64,000 nt of DNA, taken from the NCBI RefSeq assembly GCF_004115925.1, contig NZ_SDDX01000020.1, positions 124,001 to 188,000 of the forward strand, in the 5' to 3' direction. How positions within the stretch are numbered: the stretch's first letter is position 1; the number at the start of each line of letters is the position of its first letter. The notes below the pieces were generated by a model. The model had not been told where the DNA came from. It did not search any database and worked only from the letters and a program-made list of their open reading frames with translations. Shown here one piece after another: positions 16,453-26,401 of the stretch. Source of the DNA: Lelliottia nimipressuralis. GTDB lineage: Bacteria > Pseudomonadota > Gammaproteobacteria > Enterobacterales > Enterobacteriaceae. Both the position numbers and the translations under genes were made by a program.

Positions 16453-17844
16453 ATGAGCGAAATATTGTCTGTGAAGGAAAAGATTGGCTATGGCATGGGA
16501 GATGCCGCCAGCCACATCATTTTTGATAACGTCATGTTGTATATGATGTTTTTCTATACCGATATTTTCGGTATCCCCGCCGGATTTGTCGGCACCATGT
16601 TCCTGCTGGCGCGTGCGCTGGATGCGATTTCCGACCCGTGCATGGGGCTGCTCGCCGACCGCACCCGCAGCCGCTGGGGGAAATTTCGTCCGTGGATTTT
16701 GTTCGGTGCAATCCCGTTTGGCATCGTCTGCGTGCTCGCGTACACCACGCCGGATCTTAGCCTGAACGGTAAAATGGTTTATGCCGCCATCACGTACACG
16801 CTGCTGACCCTGCTCTATACCGTAGTGAATATCCCTTACTGCGCCCTCGGTGGCGTCATTACTAATGACCCGACGCAGCGCATCTCCCTGCAATCCTGGC
16901 GCTTTGTGCTGGCGACAGCGGGCGGCATGCTCTCCACGGTGCTGATGATGCCGCTGGTGAATCTGATTGGCGGCGAAGACAAAGCCTTTGGCTTCCAGGG
17001 GGGGATCGCTGTGCTGTCGGTGGTCGCGTTTCTGATGCTGGCGTTCTGCTTCTTCACCACCAAAGAGCGCATCCAGGTGCCGCCAAGCACCACCTCCATG
17101 CGTGAAGATCTGCGCGATATCTGGCAAAACGACCAGTGGCGCATCGTCGGCGTGCTCACCATTCTCAACATCCTCGCCGTCTGCGTGCGCGGCGGCGCGA
17201 TGATGTACTACTGCACCTGGATCATGGGCACGCCGGAAGTGTTCGTCGCGTTCCTCACCACCTACTGCGTCGGCAACCTGATTGGCTCCGCGCTCGCCAA
17301 ACCCCTCACCGACTGGAAATGCAAAGTCAGTATCTTCTGGTGGACCAACGCCCTGCTGGCGGTAGCGAGCGTGGCGATGTTCTTCGTGCCGATGCATGCC
17401 ACGCTAATGATGTTCAGCTTTATCTTCGTGATTGGCGTGCTGCACCAGCTGGTGACGCCAATCCAGTGGGTGATGATGTCCGATACCGTTGATTACGGCG
17501 AATGGACCAACGGCAAACGCCTGACAGGGATCAGCTTTGCGGGCACGCTGTTTGTGCTGAAACTGGGCCTGGCGCTGGGCGGCGCGCTGATCGGCTGGAT
17601 GCTGGCCGGCGGTGGCTACGATGCCGCAGCCAAAACTCAGAACGGCACCACCATCAACATCATTATTGGCCTGTTCACCCTGGCCCCGGCGGCCTGCTAT
17701 GTGCTGAGTGCCATCGTCGCCAAACGCTATTACACGCTGAAAACCCCGTTCCTGACCAAAATTATGGGCGAGCTGGCGCAAGGCGCGCGCCGCAACCAGC
17801 AGGAGTTTGAAACCCTGCCGGTCAGCAAAGAAATGCAGAACTAA
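16453..17844 (+). CDS. yicJ: GPH-family sugar:cation symporter, alpha-xyloside transporter
   Basis: A 463-residue inner-membrane transporter of the glycoside-pentoside-hexuronide family (MFS_2), with about 12 hydrophobic segments and the typical N-terminus (EKIGYGMGDAASHIIFDNVMLYMMFFYTDIFGIPAGFVGTMF with the conserved GYG.GD). The family feature DPCMGLLADRTRSRWGKFRPW is present after the second helix. It lies 12 bp before yicI and is read with it, so it probably imports alpha-xylosides such as isoprimeverose for YicI. The protein is close to E. coli YicJ in length and sequence. Confidence 0.95.
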   Translation: MSEILSVKEKIGYGMGDAASHIIFDNVMLYMMFFYTDIFGIPAGFVGTMFLLARALDAISDPCMGLLADRTRSRWGKFRPWILFGAIPFGIVCVLAYTTPDLSLNGKMVYAAITYTLLTLLYTVVNIPYCALGGVITNDPTQRISLQSWRFVLATAGGMLSTVLMMPLVNLIGGEDKAFGFQGGIAVLSVVAFLMLAFCFFTTKERIQVPPSTTSMREDLRDIWQNDQWRIVGVLTILNILAVCVRGGAMMYYCTWIMGTPEVFVAFLTTYCVGNLIGSALAKPLTDWKCKVSIFWWTNALLAVASVAMFFVPMHATLMMFSFIFVIGVLHQLVTPIQWVMMSDTVDYGEWTNGKRLTGISFAGTLFVLKLGLALGGALIGWMLAGGGYDAAAKTQNGTTINIIIGLFTLAPAACYVLSAIVAKRYYTLKTPFLTKIMGELAQGARRNQQEFETLPVSKEMQN

Positions 17845-17856
17845 GAGGATAAAAGT

Positions 17857-20178
17857 ATGAAAATCAGTGACGGAAACTGGCTAATTCAACCGGGCCTGAA
17901 CGTGACGTACCCGGTGCAGGTGTTCGACGTGGAGCAGCAGGGCAACGACCTGGTGGTGTACGTTGCGCCGCGCGACGTGCGTGAACGCACCTGGCAGCTC
18001 GACACATTGATGTTTACGGTTCGCCTGTTCTCGCCGCAGGAAGGCATTGTCGGTGTGCGCATCGAGCATTTCCAGGGCCCGCTGGACAACGGCCCGCACT
18101 ATCCGCTGAACGTTCTGAAAGCCGTGAAAGTACAGATTGAAAACACGGCGGAATTTGCCGAGCTGAAAAGCGGCAATCTTAGCGTGCGCGTTACCAAAGG
18201 GGAGTTCTGGGCGCTGGATTTCCTGCGTGACGGCCAGCGTATCACCGGCAGTCAGCTGAAAAATAACGGCTACGTGCAGGATGGCAATACCGACAGCAAC
18301 TACATGTTCGAGCGCCTGGATTTAGGCGTCGGCGAAGCGGTGTATGGCCTCGGCGAGCGCTTTACCGCGCTGGTGCGTAACGGCCAGACGGTCGAAACCT
18401 GGAACCGTGACGGCGGCACCAGCACCGAGCAGTCCTACAAAAATATTCCGTTCTACCTGACAAACCGTGGTTACGGCGTGCTGGTGAATCATCCGGAAAA
18501 TGTGTCGTTTGAAGTTGGCTCGGAGAAAGTCTCCAAAGTGCAGTTCAGCGTGGCGGGCGAGTATCTGGAATATTTCGTTATCGACGGCCCGACGCCGAAA
18601 GAGGTGCTCAACCGCTATACCCAGTTCACCGGTCGCCCGGCGCTGCCGCCTGCATGGTCGTTCGGCCTGTGGCTCACCACCTCATTCACCACTAACTACG
18701 ACGAAGCGACGGTGAACAGCTTTATCGACGGTATGGCCGAGCGCGATCTGCCGCTGCACGTCTTCCACTTCGACTGCTTCTGGATGAAAGCCTTCCAGTG
18801 GTGTGATTTTGAATGGGACCCGGTGACTTTCCCGGACCCGGAAGGGATGATTCGCCGCCTCAAGGACAAAGGGCTGAAAGTCTGCGTGTGGATCAACCCG
18901 TATATCGGCCAGAAATCGCCGGTATTCAAGGAGCTGAAAGAGAAAGGCTATCTGCTCAAGCGCGCGGATGGCTCCGTATGGCAGTGGGATAAGTGGCAGC
19001 CGGGGCTGGCAATTTATGACTTTACCAATCCAGAAGCCTGCCAGTGGTACGCCGATAAGCTGAAAGGGCTGGTCGATATCGGCGTGGACTGCTTCAAGAC
19101 CGACTTCGGCGAGCGCATCCCAACTGACGTGGTGTGGCATGACGGGTCCGATCCGCAGAAGATGCACAACCACTACGCCTATATCTATAACGAGCTGGTG
19201 TGGGACGTGCTGAAAGAGACCGTTGGCGAAGAGGAGGCGGTGCTGTTTGCGCGCTCCGCGTCCGTCGGTGCGCAGAAGTTCCCGGTTCACTGGGGCGGCG
19301 ACTGTTACGCCAATTACGAATCCATGGCGGAAAGCCTGCGCGGTGGGCTGTCGATTGGTCTGTCGGGCTTTGGATTCTGGAGCCACGATATCGGCGGGTT
19401 CGAGAATACCGCGCCTGCCCATGTGTACAAACGCTGGTGCGCGTTCGGACTGTTCTCCAGCCATAGCCGCCTGCACGGCAGCAAATCCTACCGTGTGCCG
19501 TGGGCGTACGATGATGAGTCCTGCGATGTAGTGCGCCACTTCACCCAGCTGAAATGCCGGATGATGCCGTATCTGTATCGCCAGGCGGCGCTGGCCCGCG
19601 AGGTCGGCACACCGATGTTGCGCGCGATGATGCTCGAATTCCCGGACGATCCGGCGTGTGATTATCTGGACCGTCAGTACATGCTCGGCGACGCGATGAT
19701 GGTGGCACCGGTGTTTAGCGAAGCGGGTGACGTGCAGTTCTATCTGCCGGAAGGTCGCTGGACACACCTGTGGCATAACGACGAAGTGCAGGGCAGCCGC
19801 TGGCATAAACAGCAGCACGACTTCCAGAGTCTGCCGGTGTATGTGCGCGAGAACACCCTGCTGGCGCTCGGCAACAACAGCCAGAAACCGGATTACGCGT
19901 GGAACGAAGGCACGGCATTCCAGCTGTTTAGCCTGGCAGACGGTTGCTCGGCGGTAAGCGAAGTCCCGGCGGCAGACGGCTCGGTCGTGTTTACGCTGAC
20001 GGCTTCTCGCCAGGGCGATACGGTGACCTTAAAAGGCGAAGGAAACGCGCAGGACTGGTCAGTCTGTTTGCGCAATGTGCAGCAGATCGCGGGTGTCAAA
20101 GGCGGTTCCCATGCCGGTAGCGAATGGGGGGTGGTGGTCAAAGCGCAGGGGAGTGAAGTGGTGATTCACCTGAAGTGA
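17857..20178 (+). CDS. yicI: Alpha-xylosidase, glycoside hydrolase family 31
   Basis: A 773-residue cytoplasmic GH31 enzyme that releases xylose from alpha-xylosides such as isoprimeverose. The catalytic nucleophile D416 lies in [10 protein letters not shown] and the acid/base D482 in WGGDCYANY, at the same positions as in E. coli YicI. An N-terminal beta-sandwich, a (beta/alpha)8 barrel (~250-590) and C-terminal beta domains follow in the normal order. There is no signal peptide. It is co-transcribed with yicJ; a REP cluster follows the stop. Confidence 0.97.
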   Translation: MKISDGNWLIQPGLNVTYPVQVFDVEQQGNDLVVYVAPRDVRERTWQLDTLMFTVRLFSPQEGIVGVRIEHFQGPLDNGPHYPLNVLKAVKVQIENTAEFAELKSGNLSVRVTKGEFWALDFLRDGQRITGSQLKNNGYVQDGNTDSNYMFERLDLGVGEAVYGLGERFTALVRNGQTVETWNRDGGTSTEQSYKNIPFYLTNRGYGVLVNHPENVSFEVGSEKVSKVQFSVAGEYLEYFVIDGPTPKEVLNRYTQFTGRPALPPAWSFGLWLTTSFTTNYDEATVNSFIDGMAERDLPLHVFHFDCFWMKAFQWCDFEWDPVTFPDPEGMIRRLKDKGLKVCVWINPYIGQKSPVFKELKEKGYLLKRADGSVWQWDKWQPGLAIYDFTNPEACQWYADKLKGLVDIGVDCFKTDFGERIPTDVVWHDGSDPQKMHNHYAYIYNELVWDVLKETVGEEEAVLFARSASVGAQKFPVHWGGDCYANYESMAESLRGGLSIGLSGFGFWSHDIGGFENTAPAHVYKRWCAFGLFSSHSRLHGSKSYRVPWAYDDESCDVVRHFTQLKCRMMPYLYRQAALAREVGTPMLRAMMLEFPDDPACDYLDRQYMLGDAMMVAPVFSEAGDVQFYLPEGRWTHLWHNDEVQGSRWHKQQHDFQSLPVYVRENTLLALGNNSQKPDYAWNEGTAFQLFSLADGCSAVSEVPAADGSVVFTLTASRQGDTVTLKGEGNAQDWSVCLRNVQQIAGVKGGSHAGSEWGVVVKAQGSEVVIHLK

Positions 20179-20190
20179 TGTGCCTGAAAT

Positions 20191-20276
20191 GGCCCGGCGG
20201 CGCTACGCTTACCGGGCCTACGGTGTTAGCTTTGGTTTGCAGGCCGGGTTAAGCGTAGCCGCCGCCCGGCTTTTTT
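20191..20276. repeat. Pair of inverted REP elements (BIME), also a likely yicI terminator
   Basis: Two GC-rich palindromic units (GCCCGGCGGCGCTACGC...TACCGGGCCTACGG and the inverted GGCCGGGTTAAGCGTAGCC...GCCCGGC) face each other between the convergent yicI and yicH genes. The second hairpin is followed by TTTTTT, so it can terminate yicI transcription. This is the normal place for enterobacterial REP sequences. Confidence 0.85.
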
Positions 20277-20290
20277 ATGCCATTAACATT

Positions 20291-22006
20291 TCAGGGCTGG
20301 GGTGTTACAGATGGCGCGACCGCAGGGCTTGTCGATACCTGGCCACCCGCCATCGTCTGCTGTACTTGTTGTTTATCCATATTCACCGCGTTCAACTTCC
20401 CATTTACCGACGGTTTCAGCGGCGCTTTGTCCTGCACGCTGCCGCTGGCGGTCAGCTGGATATTGCCGTCGCCGTTAATTGGCAGTGCAGGCCAGCCCCA
20501 CTGTTGCAACACATTCACCGGCACGCCGCGCCCCTTCAGGCTAACCGTGGTCTGGCGCTGCGGTAACTGTGATATGGTCGCCGTGGCTTCAAGAATGCCC
20601 TTCTCGGTGAAGGCGCTCAGTTCCGTGATATTCACCGTCGACGCGTTGGCCGCCAGCGCCAGTGACGGACGGCGCACGTCCACGCGATTAAAGGTGGCAG
20701 CGGCACCGTTCAGGGTCGCATTGCCGCCCCACACGCCCCACTGACGATCTTTCGCCAGCTGGAGGTTGGCACCATATCCGTCGAGAGAGGTGATCTGCCA
20801 CGGGAAGGCGGGATCGATATCGATCACCAGGTTGCGACTCAGGCCGAATTTTATCAGGGTCACGCCGTGGAGCCATTCCGGGAGCTGCTCCATCCACAGG
20901 GTTTTCCAGTTCGGTGGCAGGGTGTATTCCAGACCGGCCACCGCGACATCGTCCAGTACCAGCGCTTTACCGTTGCGTAGCCAGTTGCCGGAGGTGCGCA
21001 CCATACCGCCTTCCCAGCGGGAGGTGAACTGGCGCAGCGCCACGCCCTGCGGTGCAAACTCTGCATTCAGAATAGGATCAAAAAGATGCAGCGAGCCGTA
21101 GATAAACTCGCTGGCATTCATCGATAAACGTCCGTCCTGGCTTTGCCAGTCGCCCTGGCTGAGGGTCAGATTGCGCAGGCTTAAATCGAGATCGGTTACG
21201 GCCCAGTCCGGCCCTTGCAGGCGGGCATCGGTGACCTCCAGGCGGCCAATCTGCAGCGACGGCAGGGTGGTGATCGGCGCAAAGAAATCCAGCAATGATT
21301 TGTCGCTTTGCAGACGAATGTCGTTCAGGCGCATGGTGTCGATGACCCAGCCGCCGTCGGCATTGCGCCGCGCAGTACCGGTCAGCGAGCCGCGCGCCAT
21401 ATCTGCGCCGATGGTGCTCAGCACCACTTCTTTACCGTTCAGCTCGCCCTGAATCAGCACATTGCTGGTGGGCACGCCGTTGAGCGTCAGCGATCCGGCG
21501 CTCATCTGAATTTGCGCTTTTTTGCCCAGCACGCTGCCCGCTTCCGGCTGCCAGGGGCTGACGCCACCTGTTACTTTTTGCGCGCTCAGATCCCATTCCA
21601 TATTCGGGCTGTTGAACGCCATATTGTTCAGCTGCAGGCGGTCGGCCTGGAACGGAAGCGGCGCGGTTTGCGGGGAGAGGTTAAGCGTCCCGTCGTGAAG
21701 GGTGATGGTATCCATGTGCAGCGGATCGGTGAGCTGTCGGCTGCTCAGACCAATATCCACTTTTTTCGCCACCAGGGTGGCGGGTTTGCCATCGCGGCCA
21801 AAGGTGACATTTTCCAGAATGATGTGCGACGGGGAAGAAAAACGGTGATCCATCAGGTCGAAATTGAGTTCGTAGTCGGTGTTAACCGTAATCCAGCTGC
21901 TCACCTGAGCCGCGCCCCAGCGGGTCTGCACGAGGATATAAAGTGCCAGGATTGCGAGCAGCACCGCAATCAAAATCCAGATCAGCAGCTTTCCAATAAA
22001 TTTCAT
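20291..22006 (-). CDS. yicH: AsmA-family protein YicH
   Basis: A 571-residue protein with one N-terminal membrane segment (residues ~6-28, GKLLIWILIAVLLAILALYILV) and a long periplasmic beta-rich region, as in the AsmA-like/bridge-like lipid transfer family. These proteins are linked to outer-membrane assembly or lipid transport; the specific role of YicH is unknown. The start at 22006 matches the E. coli N-terminus MKFIGKLL; an upstream in-frame ATG at 22021 also exists. The extreme C-terminus (QQTMAGGQVSTSPAVAPSVTPQP) is low-complexity. Confidence 0.93.
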   Translation of the reverse strand: MKFIGKLLIWILIAVLLAILALYILVQTRWGAAQVSSWITVNTDYELNFDLMDHRFSSPSHIILENVTFGRDGKPATLVAKKVDIGLSSRQLTDPLHMDTITLHDGTLNLSPQTAPLPFQADRLQLNNMAFNSPNMEWDLSAQKVTGGVSPWQPEAGSVLGKKAQIQMSAGSLTLNGVPTSNVLIQGELNGKEVVLSTIGADMARGSLTGTARRNADGGWVIDTMRLNDIRLQSDKSLLDFFAPITTLPSLQIGRLEVTDARLQGPDWAVTDLDLSLRNLTLSQGDWQSQDGRLSMNASEFIYGSLHLFDPILNAEFAPQGVALRQFTSRWEGGMVRTSGNWLRNGKALVLDDVAVAGLEYTLPPNWKTLWMEQLPEWLHGVTLIKFGLSRNLVIDIDPAFPWQITSLDGYGANLQLAKDRQWGVWGGNATLNGAAATFNRVDVRRPSLALAANASTVNITELSAFTEKGILEATATISQLPQRQTTVSLKGRGVPVNVLQQWGWPALPINGDGNIQLTASGSVQDKAPLKPSVNGKLNAVNMDKQQVQQTMAGGQVSTSPAVAPSVTPQP

Positions 22007-22090
22007 GGTCTTCCATCCCATCAAACGCACATAAGGGAGTTATGCACGATTTATGCGCAATCCTCAAGGCAGGAATGGTGTAATTCGGTT

Positions 22091-22117
22091 TCACGGCAGG
22101 CGTGATGCCTGCCGTGA
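22091..22117 (-). terminator. Hairpin after xanP, weak terminator
   Basis: A perfect 11-bp stem (TCACGGCAGGC / GCCTGCCGTGA) with a 5-base loop lies directly after the xanP stop. There is no clear U tract on the minus strand, so termination may be inefficient and yicH may receive read-through. Confidence 0.5.
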
Positions 22118-22124
22118 CGGGGGA

Positions 22125-23519
22125 TCAGTTCTTTTCTGGCGGGAAGACGAGGTTCAGCACAATCGCCGTGATACCCCCTGCGGCGATGCCGGAGGAGAGT
22201 AGGTTTTTCACCCAGTCAGGGGCGAACTGCAGGATCAGCGGCTGCTGGGAAACACCCAGACCGACGGCCAGGGACAGCGCGATAATCATGATGGCACGAC
22301 GGTTCAGCGGCTCACGCGATACGATGCGCACACCAGAGGCCGCAATCGTACCGAACATCACAAGCGTTGCGCCGCCCAGAACCGGTTCCGGAATGTGCTG
22401 CACAAAGCCACTCACCGCCGGGAACAGGCCGAGCACGATCAGCATCAGCGCCACGACAAAGCCCACGTAGCGGCTGGCGACGCCGGTCAGCTGGATCACG
22501 CCATTGTTCTGGCCAAAGCAGGAGTTCGGGAAGGTGTTGAACACGGCAGAGACAAACGAGTTCAGACCGTTCGCCAGCACGCCGCCTTTCAGGCGTTTCA
22601 TGTACAGCGGGCCAGAGACCGGCTGTTCGGAGACGTCAGACGTTGCGGTGATGTCGCCGATGGTTTCCAGCGAGGTGATCATGAACACCAGCATCAGCGG
22701 CAGGAGCAGGCTCCAGTCAATGCCGAGGCCGTAATAGAGCGGTGTCGGCACCATAATCAGCGCGCTGTTAGTCGGTGCGGTGTTCTCCGGCAGCATGCCC
22801 ATCGCCCACGCCACCAGATAACCGGTCGCCATGGCAATCACCAGCGAGGCGACGCGCAGGTACGGGTTACGCTGACGGTTGAGCAAAATAATAATCGCCA
22901 GCACTACGCCCGCCAGCAGCAGGTTTTTCGGTGCGCCGAAAGTGTGGTCACTCATCGCCGCATACCCGCCGCCGATAGAGGTTAGGCCCACCTGAATCAG
23001 CGACAGACCGATAATCATCACCACCACGCCGGAAACCAGCGGGGTAATGACGCGGCGCGCCAGATGCAGCACGCGGGAGATGACCATTTCCGTGCAGCTG
23101 GCCAGCATCAGGGTGCCGAAAAGCGCAGCCATCATCGTCGGGACATCGGCCCCGCCGGTTTTCAGCGCAGTGCCACCCATAATCAGCGGGGCAACAAAGT
23201 TAAAGCTGGTGCCCTGAATCGACAGCAACCCTGAACCGACCGGACCCCAGGCTTTAATCTGGATAATAGACGCCACGCCGGATGCAAACAGCGACATGCT
23301 GATGATGTGCTGCGTGTCCTGAGCCGGTAAGCCGAGCGCCTGGCAAATCAGCAGGGCAGGTGTGATAACGGCCACGAACATCGCCAGCAGGTGCTGACAC
23401 GCGGCGAACAGCGTTTGCGCCAGCGGTGGGCGATCTTCAAGACGGTAGATGAGTTCACTATTATGTTGAGCGTGCGCAATCGGTTGCGCATCTTGAGACT
23501 CTACGGCGTTAACGGACAT
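22125..23519 (-). CDS. xanP: Xanthine:H+ symporter
   Basis: A 464-residue inner-membrane permease of the nucleobase-ascorbate transporter (NCS2) family, nearly identical in pattern to E. coli XanP (YicE). Fourteen or so hydrophobic segments are visible, with the family signature [24 protein letters not shown]. The start at 23519 ([13 protein letters not shown]) matches the E. coli N-terminus; the longer frame from 23534 is unlikely. In E. coli gltS lies between recG and xanP; here only 103 bp separate them and no gltS is present. Confidence 0.95.
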   Translation of the reverse strand: MSVNAVESQDAQPIAHAQHNSELIYRLEDRPPLAQTLFAACQHLLAMFVAVITPALLICQALGLPAQDTQHIISMSLFASGVASIIQIKAWGPVGSGLLSIQGTSFNFVAPLIMGGTALKTGGADVPTMMAALFGTLMLASCTEMVISRVLHLARRVITPLVSGVVVMIIGLSLIQVGLTSIGGGYAAMSDHTFGAPKNLLLAGVVLAIIILLNRQRNPYLRVASLVIAMATGYLVAWAMGMLPENTAPTNSALIMVPTPLYYGLGIDWSLLLPLMLVFMITSLETIGDITATSDVSEQPVSGPLYMKRLKGGVLANGLNSFVSAVFNTFPNSCFGQNNGVIQLTGVASRYVGFVVALMLIVLGLFPAVSGFVQHIPEPVLGGATLVMFGTIAASGVRIVSREPLNRRAIMIIALSLAVGLGVSQQPLILQFAPDWVKNLLSSGIAAGGITAIVLNLVFPPEKN

Positions 23520-23622
23520 CGGCGGCAATCCCACGGGTGAAAAGCGGGCATTTTAGCTGACCGGATGGTAAAAGCAAACGATTGCATTTATAAATTTATT
23601 AAAACAGGGCTGAGCACAGTGA

Positions 23623-25704
23623 TCAGGCGTTGGAATAGCGCTCGGTTTCTGGCATCCACCTTTGAATAAGCCCGGCGGCCTGGACGGGATAACGCTCATG
23701 AATGTGGCGGGCAAGGCGCTGGACTTCCGGAATCATCGACTGGTCACGAAGCAGATCGGCCACTTTGAATTCGGCGTTACCGGTCTGGCGTGTGCCCAGC
23801 AGTTCGCCGGGGCCGCGGATCTCGAGATCCTTTTGCGCAATCACAAAGCCGTCATTGCTGTCGCGCAGCACCTGGAGTCGCATTTGTGCCGTTTTAGAAA
23901 GCGGGGATTTGAAGAGCAGGACGCAGTGGGAAGCCACCGCACCACGGCCAACGCGTCCCCGCAGCTGGTGAAGTTGCGCAAGGCCCAGCCGCTCCGGGTT
24001 TTCGATAATCATCAGGCTGGCATTCGGCACATCCACGCCCACTTCGATAACCGTTGTGGCAATCAGTAAATGCAGCTCGCCCTGTTTGAATGAGTGCATT
24101 ACGGCCTGTTTTTCAGCGGGTTTCATGCGGCCATGCACCAGCCCGATATTCAGCTCGGGCAGCGCCAGTTTTAGCTCTTCCCACGTCGCTTCTGCGGCCT
24201 GCGCTTCCAGCAGGTCGGACTCTTCAATCAATGTACAAACCCAGTACGCCTGACGGCCTTCGTGAGTGCAGGCGTTGCGCACGCGATCGATGATCTCGCT
24301 GCGGCGCGTATCCGGAATGGCCACGGTGGTGACCGGCGTTCGGCCGGGTGGCAGTTCATCGATCGTCGAGGTATCCAGATCGGCATAGGCGGTCATCGCC
24401 AGGGTGCGCGGGATAGGCGTGGCGGTCATGATCAACTGATGCGGGTGGAAGCCCTGCTGCAGCCCTTTTTCCCACAAGGCCAGCCGCTGATGTACGCCAA
24501 AGCGATGTTGCTCATCGATGATCACCAGGGCAAGGCCGTTAAACTGCACCTGCTCCTGAAAAATGGCGTGGGTACCGACAATCATCTGTACCTGACCGCT
24601 GGCGATGGCTTCCTGTTGCGCGAGACGTGCTTTGCCTTTTTGCTTGCCGGCAAGCCAGCCCACTTCCACGCCCAGCGGCGCAAACCAGCTGCGGAAGTTA
24701 TTGGCGTGCTGCTCGGCGAGCAGTTCGGTTGGGGCCATCAGCGCCACCTGTTTGCCGTGCGCGATAGCGCGCAGGGCCGCAAGGGCGGCGACCAGCGTTT
24801 TACCGGAGCCTACGTCACCCTGTACCAGACGCATCATCGGAATATCGAGCGCCATATCGCGTTCGATCTCGGCAGTCACGCGTGCCTGGGCAGTCGTCGG
24901 TTTAAAGGGCAGTGAGGCCAGCAGCTTATCTTTTAAATCATCACGGGCAGGCAGAGGTTGTGCGTGAAAACGCTGTGCACCCGCGCGAAGAGCCAACATG
25001 CTCAGGTTATGTGCCAGTAATTCTTCAAGGATAAGCCGCCGCTGCGCCGGATGTTGCCCGTTTTCTAACTCGCTCAGCTGTAAAGACGGCGGTGGACGGT
25101 GCAGGGTGCGAATGGCTTCCGGCAGGCTCATCATGCCCTGTGCCAGCTCAGGCGGCAGCAGTTCGGCGATGGCGCAGGTATCAAGCAACTCAAGCGCCTG
25201 ATCCGTCAGTTTTCGCAGCGTCGCCTGCTTGATACCTTCGGTAGTGGGGTACACCGGCGTCAGCGTCTCCTGGAGTTCAGGCGTACTCAGATCGCCTTGT
25301 ACACGGTACTCCGGGTGGATCATCTCCGCGCCATATTTCCCGCGTTTGGCTTCGCCATAGGCCAGAACCCGTCGTCCGGCGGCCAGGCTGTTTTTCATCG
25401 CAGCACTGAAATTGAAAAAACGCATGGTGAGAATGCCGGAGCCGTCGCTGATCTGACAGGTCATCATGCGACGGCCGCCAAAGGTAATAGTGCTGTTCAG
25501 GACTTCGCCTTCCACGGTGGCGTAGATTCCGGGCAGCAGATCGCCAATCGCGTAAAGCTGGGTGCGATCTTCGTAACGCAAAGGAAGGTGCAGGAGTAAA
25601 TCTTGTACAGTGTGCAGGCCAATTTTAGCCAGCTTGTTGCTTTGCGCCGCACCTACGCCCGTTAATGAGCTGAGCGGAACGGCATCAAGCAGGTGGCCGT
25701 TCAT
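23623..25704 (-). CDS. recG: ATP-dependent DNA helicase RecG
   Basis: A 693-residue monomeric helicase that reverses stalled replication forks and processes Holliday junctions and R-loops. An N-terminal wedge/OB domain (~60-160) precedes helicase lobes with Walker A GDVGSGKTLVA, the box DEQHRFG and TATPIPRTLA, then IEVGVDVPNA and QLRGRVGRG. Length equals that of E. coli RecG. It is the last gene of the gmk-rpoZ-spoT-trmH-recG transcription unit, starting three bases after trmH. Confidence 0.98.
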   Translation of the reverse strand: MNGHLLDAVPLSSLTGVGAAQSNKLAKIGLHTVQDLLLHLPLRYEDRTQLYAIGDLLPGIYATVEGEVLNSTITFGGRRMMTCQISDGSGILTMRFFNFSAAMKNSLAAGRRVLAYGEAKRGKYGAEMIHPEYRVQGDLSTPELQETLTPVYPTTEGIKQATLRKLTDQALELLDTCAIAELLPPELAQGMMSLPEAIRTLHRPPPSLQLSELENGQHPAQRRLILEELLAHNLSMLALRAGAQRFHAQPLPARDDLKDKLLASLPFKPTTAQARVTAEIERDMALDIPMMRLVQGDVGSGKTLVAALAALRAIAHGKQVALMAPTELLAEQHANNFRSWFAPLGVEVGWLAGKQKGKARLAQQEAIASGQVQMIVGTHAIFQEQVQFNGLALVIIDEQHRFGVHQRLALWEKGLQQGFHPHQLIMTATPIPRTLAMTAYADLDTSTIDELPPGRTPVTTVAIPDTRRSEIIDRVRNACTHEGRQAYWVCTLIEESDLLEAQAAEATWEELKLALPELNIGLVHGRMKPAEKQAVMHSFKQGELHLLIATTVIEVGVDVPNASLMIIENPERLGLAQLHQLRGRVGRGAVASHCVLLFKSPLSKTAQMRLQVLRDSNDGFVIAQKDLEIRGPGELLGTRQTGNAEFKVADLLRDQSMIPEVQRLARHIHERYPVQAAGLIQRWMPETERYSNA

Positions 25705-25707
25705 GAT

Positions 25708-26397
25708 TTAGCCTGCAAACTGCATGGTGGACCACCACGCGGCATCGGCTTCGATTTCGCCCTGCGCATTGACGTGGGGATAAGGTAATTGCTTCTGTTT
25801 AGCCACGCGAGCCAGCACCGGATAGCCGCCTTCAAACAGCAGACGCTGCTGTTCAACTTCTGGAAGCATGCTGTTTTCGCGTTCGTACATCCCGGCGTTC
25901 TGACGCTGGCGCTGGGCTTCATACAGAATCAGCGCAGAGGCGACAGAGACATTCAGCGACTGCACCATGCCAATCATCGGGATGATGATGTCCTGATCCG
26001 CCAGATCTAACGCTTCCTGCGTGATCCCGGTTTTCTCCTGACCCATCAGAATGCAGGTCGGGCGGGTGTAATCAATGTCGCGAAAATCGACGGCTTTATC
26101 GGAAAGGTGGGTCGCCAGGATTTGCATCCCGCTGCTTTTCAGCTGCGTGACAGCATCCGCAATCGTGGGGTGGGTTTTTACCGTCACCCAGCTGTTGCTG
26201 CCTGCCGCGCTGGAGGCCATGGTGCGCATATTTTTACCCGGCCAGACTGCGTGAACTTCATGCACGCCAACGGCGTCCGCGGTGCGGACGATGGCGGAGA
26301 CGTTATGAGGTTTATGGACCTGCTCCATGCAGACCGTCAGATCGGGCTGGCGTCTGGCGAGCATCTCACAGATACGTGCATAACGTTCTGAATTCAT
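25708..26397 (-). CDS. trmH: tRNA (guanosine(18)-2'-O)-methyltransferase
   Basis: A 229-residue SPOUT-class methyltransferase that methylates the 2'-O of G18 in the tRNA D-loop. The knot motifs NVSAIVRTADAVGV (motif 1), ILMGQEKTGI (motif 2) and IPMIGMVQSLNVSVASALILYEAQRQR (motif 3) are all present. Length equals the E. coli protein. It starts four bases after the spoT stop, in the same operon. Confidence 0.97.
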   Translation of the reverse strand: MNSERYARICEMLARRQPDLTVCMEQVHKPHNVSAIVRTADAVGVHEVHAVWPGKNMRTMASSAAGSNSWVTVKTHPTIADAVTQLKSSGMQILATHLSDKAVDFRDIDYTRPTCILMGQEKTGITQEALDLADQDIIIPMIGMVQSLNVSVASALILYEAQRQRQNAGMYERENSMLPEVEQQRLLFEGGYPVLARVAKQKQLPYPHVNAQGEIEADAAWWSTMQFAG

Positions 26398-26401
26398 TAG
26401 C

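Noticed and set aside
16438-17397. 319-codon minus-strand frame antisense to yicJ
   Set aside because: Histidine/arginine-rich translation typical of the antisense of a GC-rich membrane protein gene; yicJ itself is certain.
18682-19818. 378-codon minus-strand frame antisense to yicI
   Set aside because: It results from codon bias in yicI, whose catalytic residues and length confirm the plus-strand gene.
21308-22105. 265-codon plus-strand frame antisense to yicH
   Set aside because: No recognisable domain; it mirrors the conserved yicH coding frame.
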